Shown: positions 8,825-18,553 of the stretch, one piece after another | Layout of the letters: every line of letters starts with the position of its first letter | Numbering within the stretch: position 1 is the first letter of the stretch | Translations under genes and position numbers: made by a program | Assembly (NCBI GenBank): GCA_900548345.1 | Contig: URKA01000002.1 | Coordinates: forward strand, 62,001-126,000 | Direction of reading: 5' to 3' | Length of the DNA: 64,000 bases | Source: an uncultured Paraprevotella sp. | GTDB taxonomy: Bacteria; Bacteroidota; Bacteroidia; Bacteroidales; Bacteroidaceae | Notes under the pieces: generated by a model | Databases searched by the model: none | Seen by the model: only the letters and a program-made list of their open reading frames with translations | What the model was told of the DNA's origin: nothing

Positions 8825-10450
8825 ATGAATAGTAAAATGAAACAATGGGTGTTTGCATTGTCGGCGGCAGCTGTATTATCCGCTTCTCCGTTATTGGCGA
8901 TGCAGTCTGTCCGGACGGACGAAAGTGAGCCAACCTTTACCAATCCGATGTTATGGGCGGATGTTCCGGACCCTGATGTGATCAGGGTCGGAGAGTATTT
9001 CTATATGGTCAGCACGACCATGCATCTGATGCCGGGGGCACCGGTGATGCGTTCCCGTGACTTGGTGAACTGGGAAACGGTCAGTTATCTTTTTGATACG
9101 TTGCATGATACTCCCAAGTATGATATGGAACAAGGAACGGTATACGGCAGAGGACAGTGGGCCACATCGCTTCGCTATCGTGACGGCAAGTTTTATGCGC
9201 TTTTCTCTCCGAACGACGCGCCTTACCGCTCGTATGTGTACGTCACGGACGAACCGGCAAAAGGATGGACCTTGCACAGTCGTATGAAGCACTTTCATGA
9301 CGCTTCGCTGTTTTTTGATGACGACGGTCGTGTCTATGTGTTTTCCGGTACGGGCAGGTTGACGGAACTGGAGTCGGACTTGAGTGATGTGAAAACCGGA
9401 GGTGTGGACATGACCGTGTTCCAGCGGGATGCCGAAGAAACGGGATTGTTGGAAGGCAGTCGTGTGGTGAAACATGACGGTAAATATTATCTGCTGATGA
9501 TTTCATGGCCTAACGGGGGAAAACGCCGCCAGGTATGTTATCGTGCGGATGCCATCACGGGGCCTTACGAAAAGAAAGTTATTTTGTGCGACAACTTTGC
9601 CGGTTTCCCTTATGTGGGGCAGGGCACGATTGTGGATGACTCACAAGGCAAGTGGTATGGCGTGATTTTTCAGGACCGCGGTGCTGTGGGGCGTGTGCTG
9701 ACACTTTCTCCTTGCCGTTGGGTGGACGGATGGCCGATGTTGGGCGATGCCGACGGGCGTGTTCCGCTTACGATGGATGTTCCCGTGCAGGGAGGAAAGG
9801 AGATTCCGCTGGTGGTGAGTGATGATTTTAAAAAGAAAAAGTTGGGTATTCATTGGCAATGGAACCATAATCCGGTGGACGGCGCATGGTCGCTGACCGA
9901 GAGGAAGGGATGGCTCCGCTTGAAGACCAATGTCGTGACAGGCAATCTGTACGAGGCACGCAATACCCTGACCCAGCGTATGGAAGGACCTGCATGCACG
10001 GGAACCGTATGGATGGATGTGCGCGGCATGCAGGACGGAGACCGTGCCGGATTTGCCGCATTCAACGGGCACTCCGGGGTGTTGACGGTATGCCGGGACA
10101 ATGGCGTCTATACATTGGTGCAGACGCATGAGGAAGTGTTCCTGACCGACAAGGAAAAAGCGGTGGTAAAGGTAGAGCGTGAGGAAAAGGAACGGGTCAG
10201 TCTGGATGGCGTGAAGAAGATTGGATTGCGTGTGCATGGCGATTTCCGTTTGGGTGAGGACTGGGCGACCTTCCAGTGGAGCACGGACGGGAAAACATGG
10301 CAGAACATCGGGCAACGTTTCAAGATGCGTTTCGATTACAGGCGTTTCTTTATGGGGACGAAGTTTGCCATATTCAATTATGCCACAAAATGTTCGGGAG
10401 GCTATGTGGATGTGGACCGGTTTGAGTATGAAAAAGAATCAATGAATTAA
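8825..10450 (+). CDS. GH43 arabinofuranosidase/xylosidase with CBM91-like domain
   Basis: A 541-residue secreted glycosidase. Signal peptide ~1-25 (VFALSAAAVLSASPLLA). The GH43 propeller follows with base Asp49 in VPDPDVIRV, a central HDASLFFDDDGR motif and the acid-carrying GLLEGSRVV. The second half is a CBM91-like sandwich (HWQWNHNP, LTQRMEG, GMQDGDRAG). This architecture is common in GH43 subfamily 12-type arabinofuranosidases, though the subfamily is not proven here. It starts 11 bases after the GH5-GH43 stop and looks like a paralogue of that protein's C-terminal half, suggesting tandem duplication. ATG 8837 is an alternative start. Confidence 0.92.
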   Translation: MNSKMKQWVFALSAAAVLSASPLLAMQSVRTDESEPTFTNPMLWADVPDPDVIRVGEYFYMVSTTMHLMPGAPVMRSRDLVNWETVSYLFDTLHDTPKYDMEQGTVYGRGQWATSLRYRDGKFYALFSPNDAPYRSYVYVTDEPAKGWTLHSRMKHFHDASLFFDDDGRVYVFSGTGRLTELESDLSDVKTGGVDMTVFQRDAEETGLLEGSRVVKHDGKYYLLMISWPNGGKRRQVCYRADAITGPYEKKVILCDNFAGFPYVGQGTIVDDSQGKWYGVIFQDRGAVGRVLTLSPCRWVDGWPMLGDADGRVPLTMDVPVQGGKEIPLVVSDDFKKKKLGIHWQWNHNPVDGAWSLTERKGWLRLKTNVVTGNLYEARNTLTQRMEGPACTGTVWMDVRGMQDGDRAGFAAFNGHSGVLTVCRDNGVYTLVQTHEEVFLTDKEKAVVKVEREEKERVSLDGVKKIGLRVHGDFRLGEDWATFQWSTDGKTWQNIGQRFKMRFDYRRFFMGTKFAIFNYATKCSGGYVDVDRFEYEKESMN

Positions 10451-10464
10451 AGTCAGATATAAAG

Positions 10465-11310
10465 ATGAGAAAGAGTGTATTATTTATTGTTTTGTGTGTG
10501 TTGGCAAGCGGCAGTTTCCGCTTGTCGGCAAAGTCCCAGGTAGATCCGAACTTCTATATATTCTTATGTTTCGGGCAGTCCAATATGGAGGGTAATGCGA
10601 AAATAGAGGAGCAGGACCTGAAAGATGTTCCGGAACAATTCCTGATGATGGCGACGGTGGACGATAGTGAGCGCGGACGCGTGAAAGGACAATGGTATAC
10701 GGCGCAACCTCCGCTTTGCCGTCCGACGACAGGACTTACGCCGGCTGATTATTTCGGGCGCACATTGTTGAGAAACCTTCCGGAAGGCAGCAGGGTAGGA
10801 ATCATTAACGTAGCTGTCGGGGGATGTCATATCGAAACGTTCATGAAAGACAGTATCGAAGGATATGTGCGTCATCGTGCTCCGGAGTGGATGACAGGTC
10901 CTTTGCGGGCTTATGACAACGCACCCTATGACCGTCTGGTGGAGATGGCACGTATAGCCCAGAAGCAAGGAGTGATTAAAGGTATCCTTATCCATCAGGG
11001 CGAATCCAATACCGGCGACAAAGGGTGGCCGGAAAAGGTGAAGACCGTGTATGAAAGCCTCTTGAAAGACCTCGGACTGAAAGCCAAGAATGTTCCCTTG
11101 CTTGCCGGAGAAGTCGTGCATGCCGAGCAGAAGGGGGTATGTGCTTCGATGAATGCCATTATCGATTCGTTGCCGGAAGTGATTCCTACGGCGTATGTGA
11201 TACCGTCGGCAGGCTGTACGGTTGCCGGAGATAACTTGCATTTCGATGCTGCCGGTTATCGTGAATTGGGGCGTCGGTATGCGGAGAAAATGTTGTATTT
11301 ATGGAAATAA
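10465..11310 (+). CDS. CE6-type acetylxylan esterase (SGNH fold)
   Basis: A 281-residue secreted esterase with a signal peptide (LFIVLCVLASGSFRLSA). SGNH block I is FLCFGQSNMEGN (nucleophile Ser), the block III-like motif is IHQGESNTGDKG, and the Asp/His pair is DNLHFDAAGYRELG. This pattern matches carbohydrate esterase family 6/DUF303, which de-acetylates xylan so glycosidases can act. It is the third gene of the operon, 14 bases after the GH43 stop. It overlaps a possible upstream start of the next gene, which is why a later start is preferred there. Confidence 0.88.
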   Translation: MRKSVLFIVLCVLASGSFRLSAKSQVDPNFYIFLCFGQSNMEGNAKIEEQDLKDVPEQFLMMATVDDSERGRVKGQWYTAQPPLCRPTTGLTPADYFGRTLLRNLPEGSRVGIINVAVGGCHIETFMKDSIEGYVRHRAPEWMTGPLRAYDNAPYDRLVEMARIAQKQGVIKGILIHQGESNTGDKGWPEKVKTVYESLLKDLGLKAKNVPLLAGEVVHAEQKGVCASMNAIIDSLPEVIPTAYVIPSAGCTVAGDNLHFDAAGYRELGRRYAEKMLYLWK

Positions 11311-11330
11311 ACCGGAATAAAATAAATATT

Positions 11331-13436
11331 ATGATGATGAGAAAGACGTTTATTACTTTAGTACTGGGCTTGTCCGCTCTGTTTTCCCAAGTGGCGCAGG
11401 CGCAGTTGGAAAATATCAAGGTCGGTACTACAACGCGTACGATGCTTTCGTATGCTCCTGAAAAATTGCCTTATAATCCGCCGTTGGTCATTTCATTGCA
11501 CGGAATGGGGCAGGATGCTGTTTATCAGAAAAACCAGTGCAATTGGGAAGCCGTTGCCGACACGGCGAAGTTCGTTGTGGTCTATCCGAACGGACTCAAT
11601 AACGGGTGGGATATATCGGGTACCACGGATACCAAGTTTATAGAGGCGATTATCGACACAATGTACAACCGTTATCATATCAACCGTAACAGGGTTTATG
11701 TATCGGGCTTCTCCATGGGTGCCATGATGACGTATCACTGTATGGCGAAGTTGAGCCATAAGGTGGCTGCTTTTGGTCCGGTCAGCGGCATTCCGGTTGA
11801 CTACCGCAATCCGTCGGGAGCACGCCCCGTTCCCATTATCCACACCCATGGAACGGGAGACAATGTGGTTTATTATAACGGGGATGCCAATCATCCGGCA
11901 GGAGGTTACGGAAGTATTCCGGACTATGTGAAGAAGTGGGCGGAGTTTGACGGATGTAACCTGACTCCGGTTGTTATCAAACCCTATCCGAAGAACAAGC
12001 CGTCGTCGGCAGCCACCTATACCCGTTATGCCAACGGCAAAGACGGTGTGGAGGTTGTGCTTATATCAATTAAGGACAAAGGACACTGGCATTCCAACGA
12101 TCCGGCAAGTGTGATAACCACACAGGAAATATGGAACTTCTGCAAGCGATATTCCCTTGGACCCGAAGAACCGGAACCTGCACGGCTGGTGCAGGCTGTA
12201 CCGGAGGAACATTCGTTTGACCTTCCGCTCAGCGGACTGACATTCAGTTATGTGTTCGATTCTCCCGTAGACGGGAGTAAGGCGGAGGCCGTATTGTCGG
12301 GAAAAGGGGTGCAGGTTAAAATGAATGCTTCCGAAGTTAGCTTTAGCGAGCAATTGACTTTTCTTCTGCCGGAAGACGTGGAACTGGAAGCAGGCGATTA
12401 TAGCTTGACGATAAAGAATGTCATCAAAGAGAATGGCGGCACATTGAAATCATGTCGGTTCAATTACACCTTGGGAGTGGAAGAAGTCGGTGATGAATTA
12501 TTGGTGCAGACTGTGCTGAAACCTGATTGGCGTGCCGGACAGGCTGAAATCGGTGAGGGGATTCCTTGGGGATGGAAGCGTGTCAACTCCAATGCCGACG
12601 GGACAAACGATACGAAAGAGTCGGGTGCGGCCAATACGGGAGGTGCCCGTATGAAATATTTTCAAACGGGAGGCGACTTCGATGAAGGATTCTATTTGAG
12701 TGCCAGAGAATACAACCGTTGTGATATTTATTACGGTGCGTATGACGGTTATCGGTTGCATCTGCTTCCCGGAGAATATGAGTTGGGCTTTAATGCCATT
12801 TACTGGAGTGCGGGTTCGGAGAGCGGGAAGGCAACTTTCGGCATTTACGTATCTGATTTGCAATCCCGTCAGATATTCTCCCAGTCCGGTCTTGTAGCGT
12901 CTGGTACGATGAATGAGTCTACTCAGGCGCAAATCAAAGGTTCGAAATCTTACCGTTATACCGTAACGGTTACTGAGGAGGGAGATTATTTGTTTGGCTT
13001 CACGGCTGCGGAAGGATGGAATTCTCTTATTGTCGGTAATCTGGAAATCGTGAAGAAACCTTCGTATGCAGATGTATATAAAGGTGGATTCCTCAGAATG
13101 ATGAAACGTGCAGGGGAATTGTACGAGCGGACTGGCTCTATGACCGGAGTGTCGGTAGAATTGCGTGAAGCATTGAAGGCGACTATGGACCGTTATGAAG
13201 GTTTTACTTCCACGGCTCCTTCTCAATATGCTGCAGCCACGGCGGAACTGGAAACTGCCATACTGAACCTGGAACAAACAACATCAATTGGCAAGGTGGT
13301 CGTATCGGAAGAAAACGGACGGGAAGAATATTACGATATGGCCGGACGTCGTCTTCATAAATCGGAAGTGCGAGGTATTAAGATTATAAAAAGGTATGAC
13401 CGAAACGGCAAGGTAAGCATTGAAAAAAGAATGTGA
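11331..13436 (+). CDS. CE1-type esterase (feruloyl/acetylxylan) with C-terminal sandwich domains
   Basis: The frame opens at 11301 inside the previous gene, but 11331 (or 11337) starts the signal peptide (RKTFITLVLGLSALFSQVAQA). Residues ~25-280 are an alpha/beta hydrolase of the PHB-depolymerase/LpqC type: oxyanion region ISLHGMGQ, nucleophile Ser128 in GFSMGAM, and a His in DKGHWHSND. This is the usual fold of CE1 feruloyl or acetylxylan esterases. The remaining ~400 residues hold an Ig-like segment and a carbohydrate-binding-like sandwich. The protein ends with a tail (YYDMAGRRL...GIKIIKRY) like those on three other enzymes here. Which ester it cleaves cannot be told from sequence. Confidence 0.85.
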   Translation: MMMRKTFITLVLGLSALFSQVAQAQLENIKVGTTTRTMLSYAPEKLPYNPPLVISLHGMGQDAVYQKNQCNWEAVADTAKFVVVYPNGLNNGWDISGTTDTKFIEAIIDTMYNRYHINRNRVYVSGFSMGAMMTYHCMAKLSHKVAAFGPVSGIPVDYRNPSGARPVPIIHTHGTGDNVVYYNGDANHPAGGYGSIPDYVKKWAEFDGCNLTPVVIKPYPKNKPSSAATYTRYANGKDGVEVVLISIKDKGHWHSNDPASVITTQEIWNFCKRYSLGPEEPEPARLVQAVPEEHSFDLPLSGLTFSYVFDSPVDGSKAEAVLSGKGVQVKMNASEVSFSEQLTFLLPEDVELEAGDYSLTIKNVIKENGGTLKSCRFNYTLGVEEVGDELLVQTVLKPDWRAGQAEIGEGIPWGWKRVNSNADGTNDTKESGAANTGGARMKYFQTGGDFDEGFYLSAREYNRCDIYYGAYDGYRLHLLPGEYELGFNAIYWSAGSESGKATFGIYVSDLQSRQIFSQSGLVASGTMNESTQAQIKGSKSYRYTVTVTEEGDYLFGFTAAEGWNSLIVGNLEIVKKPSYADVYKGGFLRMMKRAGELYERTGSMTGVSVELREALKATMDRYEGFTSTAPSQYAAATAELETAILNLEQTTSIGKVVVSEENGREEYYDMAGRRLHKSEVRGIKIIKRYDRNGKVSIEKRM

Positions 13437-13487
13437 TGTCGTGATTGAATGTTTCGGTTGGGTTATTCATTATATAAAGATAGATTG

Positions 13488-15911
13488 ATGAGAAGACTGG
13501 TTATTGTTTTATGGGTGTTTATGATAGGCAGCGTGATGTACGGCAATGATTTGAGATTGTGGTTTAATCGTCCTGCCGGCTGTTGGACCGAGGCTCTTCC
13601 CGTAGGAAACGGAAGGTTGGGGGCAATGGTGTACGGAGGCACCGGACATGAAGAACTCCAGTTGAATGAAGAGACTTTTTGGGCAGGTTCGCCATACGAC
13701 AACAATAACCCGAATGCCTTATATGTGCTGCCGGTTGTCCGTCAGCTTATATTTGACGGGAAGACGCATGAGGCACAGCGGTTGTGCGATGCCAATTTCT
13801 TTACCTCCCGCCATGGAATGAGTTATCTGACGATGGGTAGTCTGCATCTTGATTTTCCCGGTCACGAACATGCTGCGGATTATTATCGGGATCTGGATAT
13901 CAGTAGGGCTGTGGCAACTACCCGTTACCGTGTGGACGGTGTTACTTATACCCGGACGGTATTCTCTTCGTTTACGGAGAATGTCATCATGATGCGCATT
14001 ACATCGGATAAGGACGGAGTGTTGGGATTCAGTACCGGTTATGGTTGCCGATTGAAGCATAGCGTCAGGACGGAAGGCAACCGTTTGCTGGTAACCTGTC
14101 AGGGAAAGGAACAGGAAGGCGTGAAGAACGGTCTGTATGCCGACTGTATCGTACAGATAGAAACAGACGGTGAGGTGAAGCCGTCGGGAAATACACTGGA
14201 AGTATCAGGAGCTTCGGAAGCCGTTTTGTATATCTCTGCCGCCACCAATTTTGTCAACTACAACGATGTGGGCGGAGATGCCTTTGGGCGTGCCGAGGAG
14301 TATTTGCAGAAAGCAAAGGCTGTTGCTTACCCGAAAGCACTGGCCAATCATGTTGCGGCGTATAAGAAACTATTCGGTCGGGTGCAGCTTGATTTAGGAG
14401 AGACACAGGCAGCACGGGAAGCGACACCGGAACGTATCCGTAATTTTAACCGGATGGACGATCCCTCGTTGGTGACCCTTTTGTTCCAGTACGGGCGTTA
14501 TCTGCTGATTTCTTCTTCGCAACCCGGAGGACAGCCTGCCAACCTGCAAGGGATTTGGAACCATAGTATCAATGCGCCGTGGGACAGTAAATATACGGTG
14601 AATATCAATACCGAGATGAATTATTGGCCGGCAGAAGTAACCAACTTGCCGGAGATGCATACTCCTTTGTTTGCCATGCTGAACGAACTTTCCGTCACCG
14701 GTGCGAAGACTGCACGGGAAATGTATGGCTGCAGGGGATGGGTGACGCATCATAATACAGACCTGTGGCGAATCTGCGGGGCGGTGGATTTTGCCGCTGC
14801 CGGCATGTGGCCCAGTGGCGGAGCATGGCTGGTGCAGCATATCTGGCAACATTATTTGTTTACCGGTGACCGGGAGTTCCTGCGGGAATATTATCCTGTT
14901 CTGAAAGGTGCCGCGTTGTTTTATCTTGACTTCCTGACCATGCATCCGAAATACGGCAAATGGGTCGTGGCTCCGTCCGTATCTCCGGAGCACGGTCCTG
15001 TGACTGCCGGTTGTACGATGGATAACCAGTTGGTTTTCGATGTGTTGGGCAATACGTTGCAGGCTGCCGTGATTTTGGATGAGGACCGGGAACTGCAGGC
15101 GCAAATCAGGCAGAAGATGGAATTGTTGCCACCCATGCAGATCGGGCGCCATGGACAGTTGCAGGAATGGATGGAAGACATGGACAATCCTTCGGACGAA
15201 CATCGCCATGTGTCCCATCTGTATGGATTATATCCCAGCAACCAGATATCTCCGGTGCTTCATCCCGAACTGTTTGAGGCTGCCCGTACGACATTGGTGC
15301 AACGTGGGGACAAAGCCACGGGATGGAGTATCGGGTGGAAGATTAATTTGTGGGCGCGCATGCTCGACGGCAACCATGCTTACAAAATGATCAAGGCGAT
15401 GTTGCAGCTCCTTCCTGAGGATGCCGTAGCCAAGGAATATCCTGAAGGGCGCACTTATCCCAATATGTTTGATGCACACCCTCCTTTCCAGATTGACGGT
15501 AATTTCGGTGCCACGGCAGGTATTGCGGAGATGCTGTTGCAGAGCCATGACGGTGCGGTACATCTTCTGCCGGCTCTTCCTGACAACTGGAAGCAAGGAC
15601 GGGTGAAAGGTTTGCGTGCCCGCGGAGGTTTTGAAGTGGATATGAACTGGAGCAACGGACAGCTGACCGCGGCAACGGTCCGTTCCACTGTAGGCGGTGT
15701 GTTGCGCATCCGTTCCCGTGTGCCTTTGCGTGGCAAGGGAGTCCGGAAAGCGGAAGGAGACTGTCCGAACAGTTTGTTTGCACCGGCAATCATTGCCACC
15801 CCCGTATGTTCACAGCAGCGGGATGCTTCTTCCGGGAAGGCGGCTCCGGCTGTTTATGAATATGATGTGGTGACGAAAGCAGGAGGTGTATATAAATTGA
15901 CGGCTCTATGA
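13488..15911 (+). CDS. GH95 alpha-L-fucosidase/alpha-L-galactosidase
   Basis: ATG 13488 gives a signal peptide (RRLVIVLWVFMIGSVMYG); the frame extends to 13449 without one. The 807-residue product has GH95 hallmarks: LWFNRPAGCWTEALPVGNG at the N-terminus, the NTEMNYWPAE motif with Asn residues that activate water, the general acid Glu in PSVSPEHGP, and QIDGNFGATAGI. GH95 enzymes remove terminal alpha-L-fucose or alpha-L-galactose. In corn-xylan loci of related Bacteroides, GH95 acts on L-galactose caps, so alpha-L-galactosidase is the more likely role here (inference). It overlaps the next gene by 4 bases (ATGA), indicating translational coupling. Confidence 0.93.
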   Translation: MRRLVIVLWVFMIGSVMYGNDLRLWFNRPAGCWTEALPVGNGRLGAMVYGGTGHEELQLNEETFWAGSPYDNNNPNALYVLPVVRQLIFDGKTHEAQRLCDANFFTSRHGMSYLTMGSLHLDFPGHEHAADYYRDLDISRAVATTRYRVDGVTYTRTVFSSFTENVIMMRITSDKDGVLGFSTGYGCRLKHSVRTEGNRLLVTCQGKEQEGVKNGLYADCIVQIETDGEVKPSGNTLEVSGASEAVLYISAATNFVNYNDVGGDAFGRAEEYLQKAKAVAYPKALANHVAAYKKLFGRVQLDLGETQAAREATPERIRNFNRMDDPSLVTLLFQYGRYLLISSSQPGGQPANLQGIWNHSINAPWDSKYTVNINTEMNYWPAEVTNLPEMHTPLFAMLNELSVTGAKTAREMYGCRGWVTHHNTDLWRICGAVDFAAAGMWPSGGAWLVQHIWQHYLFTGDREFLREYYPVLKGAALFYLDFLTMHPKYGKWVVAPSVSPEHGPVTAGCTMDNQLVFDVLGNTLQAAVILDEDRELQAQIRQKMELLPPMQIGRHGQLQEWMEDMDNPSDEHRHVSHLYGLYPSNQISPVLHPELFEAARTTLVQRGDKATGWSIGWKINLWARMLDGNHAYKMIKAMLQLLPEDAVAKEYPEGRTYPNMFDAHPPFQIDGNFGATAGIAEMLLQSHDGAVHLLPALPDNWKQGRVKGLRARGGFEVDMNWSNGQLTAATVRSTVGGVLRIRSRVPLRGKGVRKAEGDCPNSLFAPAIIATPVCSQQRDASSGKAAPAVYEYDVVTKAGGVYKLTAL

Positions 15912-18544
15912 TAAAAGGTGCAAGGATACTGGTTTTTATTATAAGTTTATTTATTTCGTTATCGAACCATGCCGGAAACGATTCGTTTCCGGTACGGTTT
16001 GAATGCGAGGACGGTGCTTTTCCTTTGGTTGTTTCCGGAAAGGCGGTACCCATTATAACGGACTGTATCGACGATAAAGGGATTCTTCGTGCCGCAGGAG
16101 ACTTGCAGGCGGATATAGAGAAGGTCACCGGTATCCGTCCGGTGTTGGTACGGGAAACCGAGGATGCGGTAGAGGCTGTCATTATAGGGACGGTTGGAAA
16201 AAGTAAGATCATAGACCGTCTTGTGCGTGAAGGAAGGTTGAGGAAGCCGGATTTGCAGGGAAAATGGGAAAGTTTTGTGACGGCAACGCTGGACGCTCCT
16301 GTCAAGGGAATAGACAGGGCGGTGGTGATTGCTGGCAGTGATAAACGGGGAACCATCTACGGGATGTATGAACTTTCGCAGAAGATAGGTGTTTCACCGT
16401 GGTACTGGTGGGCGGATGTGGCAGTTCCCCGGCATGAAGAAATTTATATATCCCGCCATTATTATGCTTCCGGTGAACCGAAAGTCAAGTACCGTGGCAT
16501 TTTTCTCAATGATGAGTTTCCTTGTATGACAGCATGGGCGCGCGAGAAATTCGGAGGGATGAACAGCAAGATGTATGCCCACTTGTTTGAGTTGTTGTTA
16601 CGTTTGCGTGCCAATACATTGTGGCCGGCAATGTGGGGCTCCTTCAAGGAATATAAGCCGCTTGTTCCCGTGTTGCGTGAGGAGGACGGACGATGGGCGG
16701 GCAATTGCTTCAATGAGGATGATCCGGAGAATCCCCGCCTGGCGGACGAATACGGTATTGTGATGGGGACATCCCACCATGAGCCTATGCAGCGTTCCCA
16801 GCAGGAATGGATAAGGCATAAACAGGAGTATGGGAATGCGGAATGGAACTGGAAGACCAACAAAGAAGCCTTGTATCGTTTCTTTACGGAGGGCATCGAA
16901 CATACGAAATCTTACGAAAGTCTTGTCACTATCGGTATGCGTGGAGACGAAGACCGTGAGATGGCGGATGCCGGAAGCGAAGAGGCCAACTTCCGTATAT
17001 TGGAAGATATCATCAAGGAACAGCGGAGGATTATTGCGAAGGCGACCGGTCGTCCGGCTGAGAAGACGCCTCAGGTATGGACATTATATAAAGAGGTACA
17101 GGAATATTATGAGAAGGGACTGAAAGTGCCGGATGATGTCATTATCATGTTGTGTGACGATGATTGGGGACATGTTCGCACGTTGCCGTCACCGGAGGGA
17201 AAGCGGCATAAGGGAGGTTACGGCATGTATTACCATGTCAACTATTATGGTGCCCCACGGGCTGGCAAATGGTTGACGATGTCGGGGATTGCCGAGATGT
17301 GGGAACAGATGTCCCTTGCCTATGAATATGGTGTGGACCGGTTGTGGATGCTGAATGTGGGCGACCTCAAACCCAATGAGTTTGTTACGGACTTCTTTTT
17401 GCGGATGGCGTGGGAGCCGGAGCGTTTCCATGCCGGCAACCTGAAGGAATATGCTGAGGAGTTCTGCCGCCGGCAGTTCGGTGATGCCATAGCGGGTGAA
17501 GCAGCCGCATTGCTCATGGCATACGGCCGTTATGCATCGAGGGTGGTTGCCGAACACATGGACGAACAGACCTACAATCTGGAAACGGGAGAGTTCAAAG
17601 CCGTGAGGGATGAACTGATGGCTTTGGAGGCGCGTGCCCTGCGTCTGTTTGTCTCGCTTCCCGCATCCGCCGTGGATAGCTACCGGCAGCTGCTCTTATA
17701 TCCCATTCAGGGAATGGCGAATCTGTATGACATGTATTATTCTTTAGCCATGAACCGCCGGTTGTATGACTTGCAATTACCGGAAGCCAATGAATGGGCG
17801 GACAGGGTGGAGGCGTGTTTCATGCGCGATTCCCTCTTGTGTGCGGAATATAATCATGTCATGTCCGGTGGCAAGTGGAATCACATGGCAGACCAGGTAC
17901 ACATCGGATATACGTCATGGCATGCTCCGCGTGAGAATATACGTCCCCGGACGATGCGTATGGTTTTGCCGGAGAAGACGGATTCCCTGAAGGACGGTTT
18001 TGCCTTTCAGGGCAGGAACGGGGTAGTGGTGATGGAGGCGGAACATTGTTTCTCGTTCCGCCAAGCCTCTTCCGATACCCGTTGGACGGTGGTTCCGTGG
18101 TTGGGAAGGAGCCGTTCGGGAGTGACTGTTATGCCGCGCACGGAAAAGGTTGCGGGAAGTGAACTGACCTATCGTATGCGGATGGATGCATCGGTCGACT
18201 CCATTACGGTACATCTGGTTTTTGCCACCTTGATGCCTTTTGTGGCCGGCGGGCATTATGTGTCGGTTGCCTGGGACGGAAAGAGTGCCGGGGAGATAGG
18301 CATCAACCAGGAGTTGGTCTGGGAAAACAAATATACGCAAATGTATCCGGCAGCTGCGGCACGGGTTATTGAGAAGACGGTGACATTGCCCTGTCAACCT
18401 ACTGCCGATGGGTGGCATGAACTGATTTACCGTCCCTTGTCTCCCGGAATTGTACTGGAGAAGGTGATTGTGGATTACGGTGGCTATGAGACCACACGCC
18501 TTTTTATGCCGGAGAGTAGATATGAAAGAGTGTTACATAATTAA
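15908..18544 (+). CDS. GH115 xylan alpha-1,2-(4-O-methyl)glucuronidase (copy 1)
   Basis: An 878-residue enzyme that removes glucuronic or 4-O-methylglucuronic acid side chains from xylan. Signal peptide (ILVFIISLFISLSNHA). Typical GH115 blocks are AGSDKRGTIYGMYELS, SPWYWWADV, YRGIFLNDEFPC, NTLWPAMWG, GTSHHEPM, TIGMRGDEDREM and LCDDDWGHVRTLP, and the C-terminal sandwich domain starts near VVMEAEHC. The length fits the family. A second, divergent GH115 is encoded at 29006-31564; the pair may split internal and terminal uronic acids (inference). The released uronate would feed the hexuronate operon at 41-46 kb. Confidence 0.95.
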   Translation: MIKGARILVFIISLFISLSNHAGNDSFPVRFECEDGAFPLVVSGKAVPIITDCIDDKGILRAAGDLQADIEKVTGIRPVLVRETEDAVEAVIIGTVGKSKIIDRLVREGRLRKPDLQGKWESFVTATLDAPVKGIDRAVVIAGSDKRGTIYGMYELSQKIGVSPWYWWADVAVPRHEEIYISRHYYASGEPKVKYRGIFLNDEFPCMTAWAREKFGGMNSKMYAHLFELLLRLRANTLWPAMWGSFKEYKPLVPVLREEDGRWAGNCFNEDDPENPRLADEYGIVMGTSHHEPMQRSQQEWIRHKQEYGNAEWNWKTNKEALYRFFTEGIEHTKSYESLVTIGMRGDEDREMADAGSEEANFRILEDIIKEQRRIIAKATGRPAEKTPQVWTLYKEVQEYYEKGLKVPDDVIIMLCDDDWGHVRTLPSPEGKRHKGGYGMYYHVNYYGAPRAGKWLTMSGIAEMWEQMSLAYEYGVDRLWMLNVGDLKPNEFVTDFFLRMAWEPERFHAGNLKEYAEEFCRRQFGDAIAGEAAALLMAYGRYASRVVAEHMDEQTYNLETGEFKAVRDELMALEARALRLFVSLPASAVDSYRQLLLYPIQGMANLYDMYYSLAMNRRLYDLQLPEANEWADRVEACFMRDSLLCAEYNHVMSGGKWNHMADQVHIGYTSWHAPRENIRPRTMRMVLPEKTDSLKDGFAFQGRNGVVVMEAEHCFSFRQASSDTRWTVVPWLGRSRSGVTVMPRTEKVAGSELTYRMRMDASVDSITVHLVFATLMPFVAGGHYVSVAWDGKSAGEIGINQELVWENKYTQMYPAAAARVIEKTVTLPCQPTADGWHELIYRPLSPGIVLEKVIVDYGGYETTRLFMPESRYERVLHN

Positions 18545-18553
18545 AATCAAAAG

